From: Desulfobulbus sp.
GTDB lineage: Bacteria > Desulfobacterota > Desulfobulbia > Desulfobulbales > Desulfobulbaceae
Assembly (NCBI GenBank): GCA_011051825.1
Contig: DRKH01000459.1
Location: 1-5,063 of the forward strand
Direction: 5' to 3'
Length of the DNA: 5,063 nucleotides
Part shown: piece by piece, positions 1 through 5,063 of the stretch
Position numbering within the stretch: position 1 is the first letter of the stretch
Layout: every line of letters begins with the position of its first letter
Translations under genes and position numbers: made by a program
Notes under the pieces: generated by a model
Told to the model about the DNA's origin: nothing
Databases searched by the model: none
Seen by the model: only the letters and a program-made list of their open reading frames with translations

Positions 1-90
1 CCGGATGGCGACACAGGCATCCGGAATAAGAGTTTTTTTGCCGGGGTCAGGGAAAAGAAGGGTGTCGGTTATCAGGATATCGGCGTTCAT
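1..90 (-). CDS. Amidohydrolase-family protein, N-terminal fragment (runs off left edge)
   Basis: Read on the minus strand from an ATG at 90-88, an open frame continues without a stop to the window edge, giving 30 codons. The peptide starts MNADILITDTLLFPDPG and continues with a stretch reading LIPDACVAIR. This beta-strand pattern, with an 'ADILI' opening and a later 'DACVAI' strand, is how many metal-dependent amidohydrolases begin, for example the 5-methylthioadenosine/S-adenosylhomocysteine deaminase and cytosine deaminase group. The metal-binding histidines would lie beyond the edge, so substrate and activity cannot be read. Third codon positions are mostly G or C, as in the neighbouring genes, which supports real coding. 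No clear Shine-Dalgarno precedes the ATG; an in-frame TTG at 102-100 is a weaker alternative start. The gene is transcribed divergently from ychF. The family call is a pattern match from only 30 residues. Confidence 0.55.
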   Translation of the reverse strand, partial: MNADILITDTLLFPDPGKKTLIPDACVAIR

Positions 91-204
91 AACTGCTTGC
101 AAAATACGATAGGGATGAGTATCACAGTGGACAAAATTATTTTGAGGATTTGAGTATACTCGAATCATTATCATCTGTATGGAAAAAATGGAGAAAAGTA
201 TCCC
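91..204. promoter_or_regulatory. Divergent intergenic control region between the amidohydrolase-like gene and ychF
   Basis: This 114-base AT-richer gap separates two divergent start codons, so it should hold promoters for both directions. Candidates are weak. For the plus strand, TATACT at 155-160 resembles a -10 box, but the best -35 match (TGGACA, 128-133) is 21 nt away, which is too far. TTGAGG (142-147) with CATTAT (166-171), 18 nt apart, is another poor pair. For the minus strand, GATACT (123-118) preceded by TGT forms an extended -10-like element 27 nt before the ATG. A 10-bp perfect palindrome, GAGTATACTC, lies at 152-161. The region's role is inferred from gene orientation; no single promoter is firmly supported. 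Confidence 0.4.
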
Positions 205-1302
205 ATGGGATTTCGCTGTGGAATCGTCGGTCTGCCCAATGTGGGCAAGTCGACCATATTTAATGCCCTGACCGCCGCCGCCATAGATGCGGAGAATTAC
301 CCCTTTTGTACAATCGAACCCAATGTCGGAGTGGTAGCCGTGCCCGATGCACGGCTGGACCTTTTGGCGGATCTTGCCAAAACGAAAAGCAAGGTCCCCA
401 CCCAGATGGAGTTTGTCGATATCGCCGGCCTGGTCAAAGGGGCCAGCCAGGGCGAGGGGCTGGGCAACCAGTTTCTTGGCCACATTCGCCAGGTCGATGC
501 CATTCTTCATGTGGTACGCTGCTTTGAAGATGACAACGTCGTCCACGTGGATGGCTCCATTGATCCTATTCGTGATCTGGAAGTCATCTCCATGGAACTG
601 ATCATGGCTGATCTCGACACCGTTGCCAAGCGCTTGAAAAAGGCGGCAAGTCAGGCAAAATCCGGCGATAAAAAATGTATTGCCGAGGCCGCGTTTCTGG
701 ACAGGCTTCAGCAGATCCTGGATGCCGGGCAACCGGCCCGAATGGTTGTGCCGGAGGATGAGGCCCAGGAACTGCTCTTACGTGAACTCTGTCTGCTGAC
801 CACCAAATCGGTGCTCTATGTAGCCAATGTCAGTGAGGACGATCTTGTTTCCGGTAACCTTTTTGTTGATCGTCTCCGGAAACAGGCAAAGGACGAAGGG
901 GCCTCGGTGGTGACCATTGCCGGCGGTATTGAACAGGAACTGAGCCTGCTGGATGCGGAAGAGCAGCAGGAATTCCTGGCCGAGATGGGCATGGAGGAAC
1001 CCGGCCTGAACCGGCTCATTCATGCCGGTTATGATCTGCTTGGCCTGATCACCTACTTCACGGTTGGTGAGAAGGAAACCAGGGCCTGGACCATTACCAG
1101 GGGGACCACCGCTCCCGGTGCGGCCGGAAAGATTCATTCGGATTTTGAGCGCGGATTTATCCGGGCCGAAGTGATTGCCTATGAGGATTATATTGATTGC
1201 GGCTCGGAAGCTGCAGCCCGCGACAAGGGGCTGATGCGTTCGGAGGGTAAAGAGTATATCGTTAAAGACGGGGACTGTATTCTGTTTCGGTTTAATGTGT
1301 AG
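205..1302 (+). CDS. ychF: Redox-regulated ATPase YchF (Obg-related P-loop NTPase, OLA1 family)
   Basis: YchF is a cytosolic P-loop ATPase of the Obg/TRAFAC class that binds ribosomes and is linked to stress responses and translation. The 365-residue protein is full length for the family. The P-loop GLPNVGKST is at residues 9-17, the switch II motif DIAGLVKGA at 72-80, and the TGS domain covers about 280-363. The G4 position reads NVSE at 208-211 in place of NKxD, the change that gives this family ATP preference over GTP. His114 matches the catalytic histidine described in E. coli YchF, and Cys35 matches the cysteine reported to mediate redox inhibition there. The start is fixed by the conserved MGFxCGIVGLPNVGKST opening; a GGAG at 190-193 lies 11 nt upstream, slightly long spacing. 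It is the first plus-strand gene, after a divergent promoter region, and is followed by a 7-bp tandem repeat instead of an obvious terminator. Identification is firm. Confidence 0.97.
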   Translation: MGFRCGIVGLPNVGKSTIFNALTAAAIDAENYPFCTIEPNVGVVAVPDARLDLLADLAKTKSKVPTQMEFVDIAGLVKGASQGEGLGNQFLGHIRQVDAILHVVRCFEDDNVVHVDGSIDPIRDLEVISMELIMADLDTVAKRLKKAASQAKSGDKKCIAEAAFLDRLQQILDAGQPARMVVPEDEAQELLLRELCLLTTKSVLYVANVSEDDLVSGNLFVDRLRKQAKDEGASVVTIAGGIEQELSLLDAEEQQEFLAEMGMEEPGLNRLIHAGYDLLGLITYFTVGEKETRAWTITRGTTAPGAAGKIHSDFERGFIRAEVIAYEDYIDCGSEAAARDKGLMRSEGKEYIVKDGDCILFRFNV

Positions 1303-1310
1303 GAGCGTAT

Positions 1311-1360
1311 TGAGTTCTGAGTTCTGAGTTCTGAGTTTTGAGTTTTGAGTTTCGAAGTCT
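1311..1360. repeat. Heptanucleotide tandem repeat, six units plus a decayed seventh
   Basis: Starting at 1312, the plus strand reads three copies of GAGTTCT (1312-1332), two of GAGTTTT (1333-1346), one GAGTTTC (1347-1353), then a degenerate GAAGTCT (1354-1360). The minus-strand unit is AACTCAG/AACTCAA. The array begins 9 nt after the ychF stop and fills about half of the gap to the next gene. Unit variants are grouped (TCT units first, then TTT), which suggests array growth by slippage or unequal exchange after a point change. Intergenic heptanucleotide tandem repeats are known from cyanobacteria (the STRR class); I infer a similar kind of element here. It has no palindrome, so it is not a terminator hairpin. 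Confidence 0.93.
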
Positions 1361-1382
1361 CACAGGCTCGCGTATCGGAGTT

Positions 1383-1407
1383 AAAGGTTGAAAAAATGGG
1401 GTGGTAA
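1383..1407 (+). promoter_or_regulatory. Possible three-codon leader ORF overlapping the next start (TAATG)
   Basis: An AAAGG at 1383-1387 sits 8 nt before ATG at 1396-1398, which opens a minimal frame Met-Gly-Trp-stop (ATG GGG TGG TAA, 1396-1407). The final A of its stop is the first base of the ATG at 1407 that I favour for the downstream nuclease, forming TAATG. This arrangement could let ribosomes that load at AAAGG reinitiate at 1407. It may equally be chance, since a three-codon frame is easy to obtain, and GGGG at 1398-1401 could itself act as the ribosome site for ATG 1407. Confidence 0.25.
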
Positions 1408-2486
1408 TGTCGGGGAAAAAGGTTTTTATCAGCGGATTGCAGGAAGGACAGCAGGTGCGGGATCTTTTTCTGGTTGCCCGGAAAAACCTTGCCGAAACCA
1501 AGGCCGGGAAACCCTACATGGCCCTGACCCTGATGGACAGGACCGGCGAGATTGAGGCCCGGGTCTGGGAAAATGCACTCCAGTTTGATGCGGTGGCTGC
1601 GGTCGGGGATGTCATTTTCGTTCAGGCCATGGCCAAGTCCTATCAAAACCAGCTGCAGCTGGGAGTCTCTCACCTGCAGCGGGCAGGTGACGAACAGGTG
1701 GCCCTTGCCGATTTTATGCCGGCAAGCAGGCGGCCGGTCCGGGAGATGCAGCAGGAGCTGACTTCTCTGCTGGCAACGATTTCCGACCCCGGATTGCAGA
1801 AACTGTTGCAGAGACTTTTTTCCGGCGAACTCCTTGACCAGTTCAGCACCGCCCCGGCTGCAAAAAAAATGCATCACGCCTATATCGGCGGTCTGCTGGA
1901 ACATACCCTGTCGGTGACCGGTATGGCGGTGAAAGCGGCCGATCATTATCCGGGACTTGATCGGGATATGCTGGTGGCCGGTGCCCTGGTTCATGATATA
2001 GCCAAGACCAGGGAGTTCAGCTACAAATCCTTGCCCTTTGATTATACCGATTGCGGCCGACTTGTCGGTCACCTGGTGCTCGGGGCGGACATGGTGCGGC
2101 AGGCGGCGGCCGGAATCGACGGGCTTGCGGTGGGCCGGGTTGACCAGTTGGTTCATCTGGTCCTCAGTCATCATGGTCGTCATGAATTCGGGGCCCCGGT
2201 CCTGCCCATGACCCCGGAGGCCATTCTCCTGCATCACCTTGATGATATGGATGCCAAGATGAATTATATCGATCAGCTGCGCGAGAAACAGGATGAGCCC
2301 GGCTGGTCCGATTACCAGCGTCCCCTGGAACGTTTTTTGTATTTGCAGCCCCTGGATGAGGAAAAGCTGCAGACGCCTTCCCCACGGACGAAACAGGGCG
2401 ATCCCGGGAAATCCGTACCAGCCCGAGGGAAGAAACCGAAAACGGGAAAGGAAGATCTGCAGCACCGTCAGCAGTCTCTGTTCTGA
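1407..2486 (+). CDS. YhaM-like 3'-5' exoribonuclease (OB-fold plus HD domain)
   Basis: This 359-residue protein has the two-domain plan of Bacillus YhaM and staphylococcal Cbf1, 3'-to-5' exoribonucleases of the cytosol that act in RNA turnover. An OB-fold nucleic-acid-binding domain covers about residues 5-90 (strands around FLVARKNLAE, ALTLMDRTGEIEARVW and DVIFVQAMAKSY). An HD phosphohydrolase domain covers about 150-295, with likely metal ligands His166 (GGLLEHTLSV), His196-Asp197 (ALVHDIAK), His222, His255/His256 (LSHHG) and Asp279/Asp280 (HHLDDMDAK), so the active site looks complete. The last ~35 residues are a basic, probably disordered tail. ATG 1407 is chosen because GGGG lies 5 nt upstream; an in-frame GTG at 1401 would add two residues, and an in-frame TGA at 1389 rules out anything longer. 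The gap to holB is 60 nt. Family assignment is strong; actual substrate and direction of digestion are inferred from homologues. Confidence 0.88.
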   Translation: MSGKKVFISGLQEGQQVRDLFLVARKNLAETKAGKPYMALTLMDRTGEIEARVWENALQFDAVAAVGDVIFVQAMAKSYQNQLQLGVSHLQRAGDEQVALADFMPASRRPVREMQQELTSLLATISDPGLQKLLQRLFSGELLDQFSTAPAAKKMHHAYIGGLLEHTLSVTGMAVKAADHYPGLDRDMLVAGALVHDIAKTREFSYKSLPFDYTDCGRLVGHLVLGADMVRQAAAGIDGLAVGRVDQLVHLVLSHHGRHEFGAPVLPMTPEAILLHHLDDMDAKMNYIDQLREKQDEPGWSDYQRPLERFLYLQPLDEEKLQTPSPRTKQGDPGKSVPARGKKPKTGKEDLQHRQQSLF

Positions 2487-2502
2487 GGTTTTTTTGTGAG
2501 CC

Positions 2503-2544
2503 TTGTATCTGATCCCTAACCCCAAATTCCTGGTCCCTGTCGGC
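2503..2544. repeat. Degenerate heptad repeat upstream of holB
   Basis: The gap before holB can be split in register into TTGTATC (2503-2509), TGATCCC (2510-2516), TAACCCC (2517-2523), AAATTCC (2524-2530), TGGTCCC (2531-2537) and TGTCGGC (2538-2544). The middle four share a consensus near T-R-R-T-C-C-C. The copies are diverged, so this is less secure than the array after ychF, but the 7-base spacing of the pyrimidine blocks is regular. It occupies the place where a Shine-Dalgarno for holB would be expected. Confidence 0.55.
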
Positions 2545-2546
2545 TC

Positions 2547-3545
2547 ATGCTATTTTCTGAGATTCGTGGTCATTCAAGAGCCCTCGGGTTGCTCACCCGG
2601 GTGATGAGTACCGGGCGGCTGGCCCATGCCTATCTTTTTTCCGGTCCCGACGGCATCGGTAAGGCGACCGTGGCCCGGGAAATGGCTGCAAGTCTGTTCT
2701 GTACGGAGAAAGATACCCCGGAACCCTGCGGCCATTGTCCCGGCTGCCGTCAATATGATTCGGGCAATCACCCGGATTTTATCCATGTTCAGCCGGATGG
2801 GGTTTCCATCAAGATCGACCGGATCCGGGCCTTAAAAAAGCAACTGGCCTTTTCCCCCTTTGCCGGCGGTATGCGGGTTATCCTCATTGAGGAGGCGCAG
2901 ACCATGCGCCGGGAAGCGGCCAACAGCCTGTTGAAACTGCTGGAGGAACCACCGCCGGATAATCTGTTTTTGCTGATTGCCTCCGATGCCGAACCCATAC
3001 TGCCGACCATTGTTTCCCGCTGCCAGGTGGTTGCCTTTGCCCCGCTTGCCGATGACATTGCCGCCGAGATCATCGGCATGCATGCACCCGAACTTGATGG
3101 TCAGACGTCTCTGATGCTGGCCGGATTGTCCGGGGGCTGTCCGGGCAGGGCCCTGACCATGGAAGCCGGCGATGTCCTGCCGCTGCGCGACCAGGTGGTT
3201 GCGGCCCTGCTGGAGCAACGATGGCCCAGGGCGCGGGCGGTTGAAGAAGCGCTTTTTCTGGCCCGGGAGCTGGCCGGATTAAACAGCGGTTTCGATCTGC
3301 TTCTTGATCTGCTCCGCTTGTTCTTCAAGGACGGAATGCTGGCAACGCTTGGGTCCGAGTCGCCGTCGTACAGTGGCGTCGACGATTCAAAAGACCCCTT
3401 GTTGTTAAGAGAACGCTGGAACTTGTCACAGCTTTCTGATAAGATGCGCGCCATTGACGCAGCCACTGATGCCCTGGCCAGAAATTGCAACCGGGCCCTG
3501 GTCTGCGAAGTATTGATGCTGAATCTGATTGAAACCGACCCCTGA
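2547..3545 (+). CDS. holB: DNA polymerase III subunit delta prime (clamp loader)
   Basis: Delta prime is the stator of the clamp loader complex that places the beta sliding clamp on primed DNA at the replication fork. The 332-residue protein has an AAA+ core with a Walker A-like GPDGIGKAT at residues 33-41, a zinc module with Cys52 and CxxCxxC at 61/64/67, a Walker B-like VILIEEAQ at 111-118 and the SRC sensor motif at 167-169, which is the arginine-finger element of delta prime/DnaX proteins. Unlike E. coli delta prime, the Walker A here keeps GxxGxGK, so nucleotide binding is possible. The C-terminal helical collar region (about 205-332) is poorly conserved, as usual, with a low-complexity segment around 270-283. 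ATG 2547 is the first possible start after an in-frame TAA at 2517; no good Shine-Dalgarno precedes it. RicT and metG follow closely, a context known from Bacillus. Confidence 0.93.
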   Translation: MLFSEIRGHSRALGLLTRVMSTGRLAHAYLFSGPDGIGKATVAREMAASLFCTEKDTPEPCGHCPGCRQYDSGNHPDFIHVQPDGVSIKIDRIRALKKQLAFSPFAGGMRVILIEEAQTMRREAANSLLKLLEEPPPDNLFLLIASDAEPILPTIVSRCQVVAFAPLADDIAAEIIGMHAPELDGQTSLMLAGLSGGCPGRALTMEAGDVLPLRDQVVAALLEQRWPRARAVEEALFLARELAGLNSGFDLLLDLLRLFFKDGMLATLGSESPSYSGVDDSKDPLLLRERWNLSQLSDKMRAIDAATDALARNCNRALVCEVLMLNLIETDP

Positions 3546-3565
3546 AATCCGACCCCTGAAATCCG
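3535..3565. repeat. 14-bp direct repeat across the holB stop and the holB/ricT gap
   Basis: CCGACCCCTGAAAT occurs perfectly twice in tandem, at 3535-3548 and 3549-3562, followed by a further CCG (3563-3565). The first copy carries the TGA stop of holB (3543-3545), and the second fills most of the 24-nt gap before the RicT-like gene. Fourteen is twice seven, and the unit can be read as CGACCCC plus TGAAATC, which recalls the heptads before holB. The copies are identical, implying recent duplication or slippage. Confidence 0.85.
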
Positions 3566-3569
3566 GAAT

Positions 3570-4550
3570 ATGTCTGAAAGAGAACCAGAGACGACTGCGC
3601 CTGCATCTGCGTCGAAAAGCGACTCCAGTGAGGGGCGTTTATACTACTACCGTATTCGTTTCCGTCAGGTAGGGCAGGAGTACACTGTTTCCTCGCCGTT
3701 GGCAGACCTGGAGCGTGACGCACTGGTCATTGTCAAAACCGATCATGGGCTGGAACCGGCGATGATCGTCGCCCGCTCGGCAGGTGATACCGGCGACGGA
3801 CAAACGCGTGGGGTTTCATACGCTGTCGGTCGTCGAGCCACCCGTGAAGAAGAAGAGAAATATGCCCGGCTCCCTGTTCTGGAACAGGAAGCCCAGGATA
3901 TTTGTCTTGCCCGGATCAAAAGCCTGAAGCTGCCCATGCATCTGGTTCGGGTGGAACGCTATTTTAACGGTTCAAAGATTATTTTTTATTTTACCGCCGA
4001 CAGCCGGGTGGATTTTCGGGAACTGGTTAAAAACCTGGTGCAGGAGTTTCGAACCCGGGTGGAGATGCGCCAGATCGGTGTCCGCCATGAGGCGCAGATG
4101 ACCGGAGGACTCGGGGCCTGCGGCCGGGAACTCTGCTGCACCTCGTTTTTGAAACAGTTTGATTCGGTCTCGATCAAGATGGCGAAAACCCAGGATCTGC
4201 CCTTGAATCCCGCCAAGATCTCCGGAGTCTGCAACCGGCTGCTCTGTTGCCTCACCTATGAGTATGACAGCTATCGCAGCATGAAAAAAGGGATGCCCAG
4301 AATCGGTCGTTCCCTTCGTTTCGAGGGCGCCGTCTACCGGGTGGTCCGTCTCCTGCCCCTGCAGGGCAGCCTGCTGACGATTGGTGAAGACGGTGAAGGA
4401 CGTATTCTGACTGAGGAAGAATGGCGTGCCGCCCAACCCCTGCAGAAGCCCCGTCAGAAGCAGAAGGGAAAAAAGAATCCGCGTAAGCCTCAGAAAAAAC
4501 GTGGTCGTCAGGAAAAAGGCGCCGGTGCCAACGAGAAAAAAAAGAAATAA
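3570..4550 (+). CDS. PSP1 domain-containing protein, RicT/YaaT type
   Basis: This 326-residue protein matches the PSP1 family whose best-known member is B. subtilis RicT (YaaT), part of a complex with RicA and RicF that carries Fe-S clusters and influences RNase Y-dependent mRNA maturation. The N-terminal ~22 residues are a low-complexity Ser/Ala/Glu leader; the conserved part begins at LYYYRIRFRQVG (24-35) and runs to about 285. The family cysteine signatures are intact: GACGRELCC (182-190: Cys184, 189, 190) and CNRLLCCLTYE (221-231: Cys221, 226, 227). They fit metal-cluster ligands, though which ones bind here is not shown. Residues 292-326 form a strongly basic Lys/Arg tail ending in four lysines, suggestive of RNA or ribosome contact (inference). 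No good Shine-Dalgarno precedes ATG 3570; translation may be coupled to holB. The stop is one base from the metG start. Confidence 0.9.
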   Translation: MSEREPETTAPASASKSDSSEGRLYYYRIRFRQVGQEYTVSSPLADLERDALVIVKTDHGLEPAMIVARSAGDTGDGQTRGVSYAVGRRATREEEEKYARLPVLEQEAQDICLARIKSLKLPMHLVRVERYFNGSKIIFYFTADSRVDFRELVKNLVQEFRTRVEMRQIGVRHEAQMTGGLGACGRELCCTSFLKQFDSVSIKMAKTQDLPLNPAKISGVCNRLLCCLTYEYDSYRSMKKGMPRIGRSLRFEGAVYRVVRLLPLQGSLLTIGEDGEGRILTEEEWRAAQPLQKPRQKQKGKKNPRKPQKKRGRQEKGAGANEKKKK

Positions 4551-4551
4551 G

Positions 4552-5063
4552 ATGACAACCTATATCACAACCCCGATTTATTATGTAAACGCCATGCCCC
4601 ATCTCGGGCATGCCTATACCACCATTGTCGCCGACACCTATGCCCGTTTTAAACGACTCTGCGGTGACGAGGTCCGTTTCCAGACCGGCACCGACGAGCA
4701 TGGCGAAAAAATCGTCCAGGCCGCCGAAAAAGAGGGGGTCAGCCCAAGGGAGTACGTGGACCGCATCTCCGCCGCCTTTCGTGACACCTGGCCCGGGCTG
4801 TCCATTGAACCGGACAACACGATCCGGACCACCGACCCGGACCATATCCGGGTTGTGCAGGCGCTTCTGCAGCAGGTTTATGATCAGGGCGACATCTATT
4901 TCAGTGAATATTCGGGCCATTACTGCCAGGGCTGTGAGCGGTTTCTGACCGAAAAGGAGCTGGTCGACGGCAAGTGCCCCGATCACCTGACGGTTCCAAA
5001 GGAGATAAGCGAACAGAACTATTTTTTCCGGATGTCCAAATATCAGGACTGGCTCATCGAACA
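4552..5063 (+). CDS. metG: Methionyl-tRNA synthetase, N-terminal part (runs off right edge)
   Basis: MetRS charges initiator and elongator tRNA-Met with methionine in the cytosol. The visible 170 codons contain the class I Rossmann catalytic start: the HIGH-type motif HLGH at residues 17-20, the GTDEHG motif at 46-51 and the connective-peptide zinc knuckle with Cys125-x2-Cys128 and Cys142-x2-His145. A single CxxC/CxxH knuckle is the arrangement of the Thermus/Bacillus-type enzyme; E. coli MetG has more cysteines there. The KMSKS loop, anticodon-binding domain and any C-terminal tRNA-binding extension lie past the edge. The ATG is fixed by the conserved opening MTTYITTPIYYVN. Only one base separates it from the RicT stop (TAAGATG), and the upstream sequence is an A-rich lysine tail with no strong Shine-Dalgarno, so translational coupling is likely. 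Confidence 0.95.
   Translation, partial: MTTYITTPIYYVNAMPHLGHAYTTIVADTYARFKRLCGDEVRFQTGTDEHGEKIVQAAEKEGVSPREYVDRISAAFRDTWPGLSIEPDNTIRTTDPDHIRVVQALLQQVYDQGDIYFSEYSGHYCQGCERFLTEKELVDGKCPDHLTVPKEISEQNYFFRMSKYQDWLIE

Noticed and set aside
1303..1406. Separate promoter for the YhaM-like gene inside the repeat region
   Set aside because: TTGAGT within the repeat resembles a -35 box, but no acceptable -10 box follows at 16-18 nt; the match comes from the repeat unit itself.
2462..2496. Possible intrinsic terminator after the YhaM-like gene (T tract 2489-2495)
   Set aside because: The seven T's are preceded only by a 3-bp stem candidate (CTC/GAG) with no GC-rich hairpin, so it does not meet the pattern of an intrinsic terminator.
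1188..2525. Long minus-strand open frame (445 codons) opposite the YhaM-like gene
   Set aside because: It lies antisense to a gene with clear OB-fold and HD motifs, runs through the heptad repeat (giving a repetitive peptide around LKTQNSELRTQ), and its translation has no recognisable domain. It is a by-product of GC-rich codon use on the other strand.
2832..3723. Several minus-strand open frames of about 96-132 codons opposite holB
   Set aside because: All are antisense to a protein with intact AAA+ and zinc motifs, overlap one another in different frames, and lack recognisable domains.
4252..4986. Minus-strand open frame (244 codons) opposite ricT and metG
   Set aside because: It spans the junction of two firmly identified plus-strand genes and its translation shows no family features; treated as a shadow.
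1..5063. Mobile element, phage, defence system, CRISPR, tRNA or rRNA
   Set aside because: No transposase or integrase motifs, no long terminal inverted repeats, no regularly spaced palindromic repeats with spacers, and no tRNA- or rRNA-like sequence recognised; the coding content is uniform housekeeping genes.

Overview
The window looks like an ordinary housekeeping stretch of a moderately GC-rich Gram-negative bacterium. I infer a member of the Desulfobacterota (former Deltaproteobacteria). The basis is the combination of a YchF close to the E. coli form, a YhaM-like OB-fold/HD nuclease, and the order holB - PSP1/RicT - metG with a Thermus/Bacillus-type MetRS. This lineage call is an inference; no marker in the window settles it.

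Layout. Positions 1-90 hold the N-terminal 30 codons of a minus-strand gene that begins like an amidohydrolase and runs off the left edge. Positions 91-204 are the divergent control region. On the plus strand follow ychF (205-1302), an OB-fold/HD-domain 3'-5' exoribonuclease of the YhaM type (about 1407-2486), the DNA polymerase III delta-prime subunit holB (2547-3545), a PSP1-domain protein of the RicT/YaaT type (3570-4550), and the first 170 codons of metG (4552 to the right edge). All five plus-strand genes are co-directional. The last three are tightly packed (24-nt and 1-nt gaps) and are probably co-transcribed. No stretch over 300 bases lacks a gene.

How they fit together. The genes serve ribosome-associated ATPase function (YchF), RNA turnover (YhaM-like nuclease and RicT), the replication clamp loader (HolB) and tRNA charging (MetG). 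The holB-ricT-metG order resembles the Bacillus holB-yaaT-...-metS neighbourhood, so this is an old conserved cluster and not a mobile island. I see no transposase, phage gene, tRNA, rRNA or CRISPR.

The least ordinary feature is at the junctions. Three consecutive intergenic gaps (ychF/yhaM-like, yhaM-like/holB, holB/ricT) each carry sequence with a 7-bp or 14-bp period, with different motifs, and the last two are followed by start codons without a clear Shine-Dalgarno sequence. I did not find a convincing undescribed biological system here.
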